Part shown: positions 5,595-5,648 of the stretch, piece after piece
Layout: every line of letters starts with the position of its first letter
How positions within the stretch are numbered: position 1 is the stretch's first letter
Assembly: GCA_003567055.1 (NCBI GenBank)
Contig: PXAW01000166.1
Coordinates: forward strand, 1 to 5,648
Direction: 5' to 3'
DNA from: Hyphomicrobiales bacterium
GTDB lineage: Bacteria; Pseudomonadota; Alphaproteobacteria; Rhizobiales; Beijerinckiaceae
Length of the DNA: 5,648 nucleotides
Notes under the pieces: model-generated
Database searches by the model: none
The model's input: only the letters and a program-made list of their open reading frames with translations
Told to the model about the DNA's origin: nothing
Made by a program: the position numbers and the translations under genes

Positions 5595-5648
5595 TTGGAT
5601 TGGGACAAGGTCCGCATCTTCTTCACGGTGGCAGAGGCCGGCTCTTTC
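5595..5648 (+). CDS. LysR-family transcriptional regulator, 5' fragment
   Basis: Only the first 18 codons are in the window. They translate to (M)DWDKVRIFFTVAEAGSF, the first helix and turn of the LysR-type winged helix-turn-helix DNA-binding domain, whose consensus is roughly L-x-x-F-x-x-V-A-E-x-G-S-F. The start is TTG at 5595, supported by GGGGGA six bases upstream and by the DWDK opening. No in-frame ATG or GTG near a better ribosome-binding site is seen. The DWDKxRIF opening resembles the LsrB/VtlR-type LysR proteins of alphaproteobacteria, which govern redox, envelope and small-RNA-linked transport control. With 18 residues that subfamily call is tentative. The remaining roughly 280 residues lie beyond the window edge. 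Confidence 0.82.
   Translation, partial: MDWDKVRIFFTVAEAGSF

Noticed and set aside
1..5648. Defence island, CRISPR array, mobile element or other novel multi-gene system
   Set aside because: No repeats of suitable length, no integrase, transposase or toxin-like genes, and no gene lacking a known family assignment were found. The window is an ordinary transport operon plus a CIA30 gene and a regulator.

Overview
The window is GC-rich, densely coded DNA with a strong G/C preference at third codon positions. The gene set, the twin-arginine-exported binding protein and the start of a LysR regulator all fit an alphaproteobacterium, probably of the Rhizobiales or Rhodobacterales type. That placement is inferred from general family knowledge, not from a search. 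No RNA gene, insertion sequence, CRISPR array, integrase or other mobility gene was seen.

Region 1 (4714 down to 32, minus strand) is one complete transport operon read right to left. It encodes a Tat-exported periplasmic binding protein, an ABC ATPase with a TOBE-type C-terminal domain, two six-helix inner-membrane permeases, and a cytoplasmic nitrilase-superfamily amidohydrolase. The transporter has the layout of the spermidine/putrescine (PotD-A-B-C) class. The last four genes are packed tightly, with 4-base ATGA overlaps at two junctions and a 2-base gap at the third. Only the binding-protein/ATPase junction is open (81 bases), and it holds a strong GC hairpin that could let the binding protein be made in excess. 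The simplest reading is that a nitrogen-rich solute is captured, imported, and then hydrolysed by the co-expressed amidase. The solute is not identified, and the binding protein lacks the aromatic/acidic motif of classical PotD near its N-terminus.

Region 2 (4715-4931) is the divergent intergenic region between the operon and a plus-strand gene. It holds weak overlapping promoter-like hexamers for both directions, small inverted repeats, and a pair of perfect 10-bp palindromes just upstream of the plus-strand gene.

Region 3 (4932-5648, plus strand) carries a CIA30 (NDUFAF1-like) family protein of 174 residues, a 138-base gap without a gene, and the first 18 codons of a LysR-type regulator that runs off the window.

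The parts are recognisable families in a coherent but ordinary arrangement. I see no clear evidence of a previously undescribed system. The points most worth following are the transporter's true substrate together with its amidase, the structured binding-protein/ATPase junction, and the palindrome pair before the CIA30 gene.
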